Part shown: positions 6,343 through 7,290 of the stretch, in pieces
Position numbering within the stretch: position 1 is the first letter of the stretch
Layout of the letters: every line of letters starts with the position of its first letter
Assembly: GCA_014730235.1 (NCBI GenBank)
Contig: WJIO01000301.1
Span: 1-7,290, forward strand
Length of the DNA stretch: 7,290 nucleotides
Reading direction: 5' to 3'
From: Candidatus Poribacteria bacterium
Lineage (GTDB): Bacteria > Poribacteria > DTPJ01 > WJIO01
Position numbers and translations under genes: made by a program
The notes under the pieces: generated by a model
Databases searched by the model: none
Told to the model about the DNA's origin: nothing
What the model saw: the letters and a program-made list of their open reading frames with translations, nothing else

Positions 6343-7176
6343 CTAAGCCTGACAACTTGGACAGAAATACGACGATCCGCCCATATACTGTATCTTTTCA
6401 ATAATTGTTCCACATTCCTGACATGGTTTGCCTTTGGTCTTGCTGTTGAGTATGCGACTGTATCCGCCTTTGTTATTATACAGATCTTTTTCCTCATCCT
6501 TGCCACCCAATTCTATTGCTTCTTTCATGGTTGTTTTGATGGCTTCATAAAGTCCTTTAATCTCGTCATCAGATATTTCAGCCACTACCCTCTTGGGGTG
6601 TATTTTAGCCCTGAATAGTATATCCTGCAAGTATCCGTTACCAATACCCGGCATTTTCTTTGGGCCTGTAATCATAAAGGCTTTTATGCTTTTCTTTTCC
6701 CTTTTTTCGTATGACTTAATAAGCTGATGGAAGTAATCAAAGGTAAAATCATGGCTTATAGGTGACAGAATTTTCTGGGTCGCATGACGATCTGTGGCTA
6801 CTTCCGATTTTTCCACAATTTTTATAAACCCCCATCCCTGGATAGAAACGGTTAGATATGTGTTATCCTCAAAATGCAGCATTAGATGATATTTATCCGG
6901 TATTGTTTCATCATTTTGATGAAACAATATTTTTCCACCCATATCACCCAGCAATAGAGCGTATCCGGGTTCCAGATTGGTTATTATCCATCCTGCGTTT
7001 CCTGATATTTCTCCTACAGTTTTACCCGGCAATATTCTTTCAAATTCTTCAGCATCCCGGTTATAAAAAGCCCATTTATGCTGACTGTTACCCCGGTTAC
7101 CTGATTTTATTGTTTTACCCTTAATTTCCTTATTCATCTGTTTAGCGATTGTCAAGACTTCCGGCAGTTCAATCAT
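6343..7176 (-). CDS. Fpg/Nei-family DNA glycosylase-like protein lacking the catalytic proline
   Basis: The 277-residue product has the full Fpg/Nei layout: a N-terminal beta-sandwich (about 1-120), a helix-two-turn-helix core with KKMPGIGNGYLQDILFRAKI (173-192), and a C-terminal zinc finger CQEC...CPSC (252, 255, 272, 275). In active Fpg and Nei, Pro2 is the nucleophile that forms a Schiff base with the lesion. Here the protein begins MIELPEVLT, so residue 2 is Ile, while Glu3 is kept. The Lys of the RRGKYL-type strand reads GNAGWIITNL (59-68), the DPRRFG-like loop reads SIQGWGFI, and the zinc-finger Arg is absent (GGSSYFCP). It therefore probably binds DNA but has altered or no standard glycosylase/lyase activity. 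The ATG at 7176 has AAGGAG 9 nt upstream. It is 30 nt after the upstream gene and 18 nt before the DUF3795 gene. Confidence 0.85.
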   Translation of the reverse strand: MIELPEVLTIAKQMNKEIKGKTIKSGNRGNSQHKWAFYNRDAEEFERILPGKTVGEISGNAGWIITNLEPGYALLLGDMGGKILFHQNDETIPDKYHLMLHFEDNTYLTVSIQGWGFIKIVEKSEVATDRHATQKILSPISHDFTFDYFHQLIKSYEKREKKSIKAFMITGPKKMPGIGNGYLQDILFRAKIHPKRVVAEISDDEIKGLYEAIKTTMKEAIELGGKDEEKDLYNNKGGYSRILNSKTKGKPCQECGTIIEKIQYMGGSSYFCPSCQA

Positions 7177-7206
7177 TTCGTTTATCTCCTTTTAATTAAA
7201 AAGACA

Positions 7207-7290
7207 TTATCTTTTCCTGACTGGTATCCACACTTCATTTTGAATATCGGGCATATCAGGTATTTCTCCATTCTTCAGCCAATTATCATA
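7207..7290 (-). CDS. C-terminal end of a probable GyrI-like small-molecule-binding protein (partial)
   Basis: Only the last 27 codons are in the window: YDNWLKNGEIPDMPDIQNEV, then WIPVRKR and a TAA stop. A W/L-rich helix, a loop and a final EVWIPV strand are typical of the end of the GyrI-like domain, which binds small molecules and occurs alone or behind AraC- or MerR-type DNA-binding domains. Which version this is cannot be told, as the rest is off the right edge. The stop is 30 nt before the Fpg-like ATG, on the same strand, so it is likely the preceding gene of that operon. The family call rests on a short match. Confidence 0.5.
   Translation of the reverse strand, partial: YDNWLKNGEIPDMPDIQNEVWIPVRKR

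Noticed and set aside
6858-7124. 88-codon plus-strand frame opposite the Fpg-like gene
   Set aside because: Antisense shadow of a real gene with no recognisable sequence or SD.

Overview
The window is ordinary bacterial chromosome, AT-rich by eye, with mostly canonical Shine-Dalgarno (SD) sites and a mix of ATG and GTG starts. It is centred on two divergent ribosomal-protein operons. The phylum cannot be fixed from the sequence alone. A Tat-like signal and cysteine-rich proteins would suit an anaerobe, but that is a weak guess.

Leftward (minus) operon, 1-2402: rpsF (S6), ssb, rpsR (S18), rplI (L9) and the N-terminal 187 codons of dnaB, which runs off the left edge. This is the conserved S6/SSB/S18/L9/DnaB cluster joining ribosome assembly and replication. 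A perfect 12-bp hairpin followed by TTTT separates rplI from dnaB. S6 ends in an unusual, genetically encoded poly-aspartate tail. The ssb-rpsR gap can fold into a stem/bulge/hairpin whose bulge reads AACC followed by G, resembling the known S6:S18 autoregulatory RNA, although that motif normally sits before rpsF.

Divergent control region, 2403-3065 (663 bp without a gene): back-to-back promoters, TTGCAA-17-TATACT leftward and TTGACA-17-TAACAT rightward, plus several hairpins. Between the leftward promoter and rpsF lies a complete 142-bp miniature transposable element at 2490-2631. It has 20-bp imperfect terminal inverted repeats and a perfect 8-bp target duplication (ACATATAT). A separate 32-bp palindrome lies inside it.

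Rightward (plus) operon, 3066-5243: rplM (L13), rpsI (S9), then purA, which makes adenylosuccinate in AMP synthesis. A near-consensus promoter (TTGACA-17-TATATT) follows and drives tRNA-Lys(UUU) and tRNA-Glu(UUC).

Right-hand accessory part, 5463-7290: just past the tRNAs is a 36-codon plus-strand remnant that reads like the C-terminus of a formylglycine-generating-enzyme/sulfatase-modifying-factor domain. Then comes a compact leftward operon: the last 27 codons of a probable GyrI-like ligand-binding protein, an Fpg/Nei-like protein that has lost the catalytic N-terminal proline, and a DUF3795-type protein with 17 cysteines, a twin-arginine leader and a well-placed internal start that would remove that leader.

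The points most worth following are the non-canonical Fpg-like protein and its partners, the poly-Asp S6 tail, the intact MITE in a ribosomal-protein leader, and the candidate S6:S18 element before rpsR.
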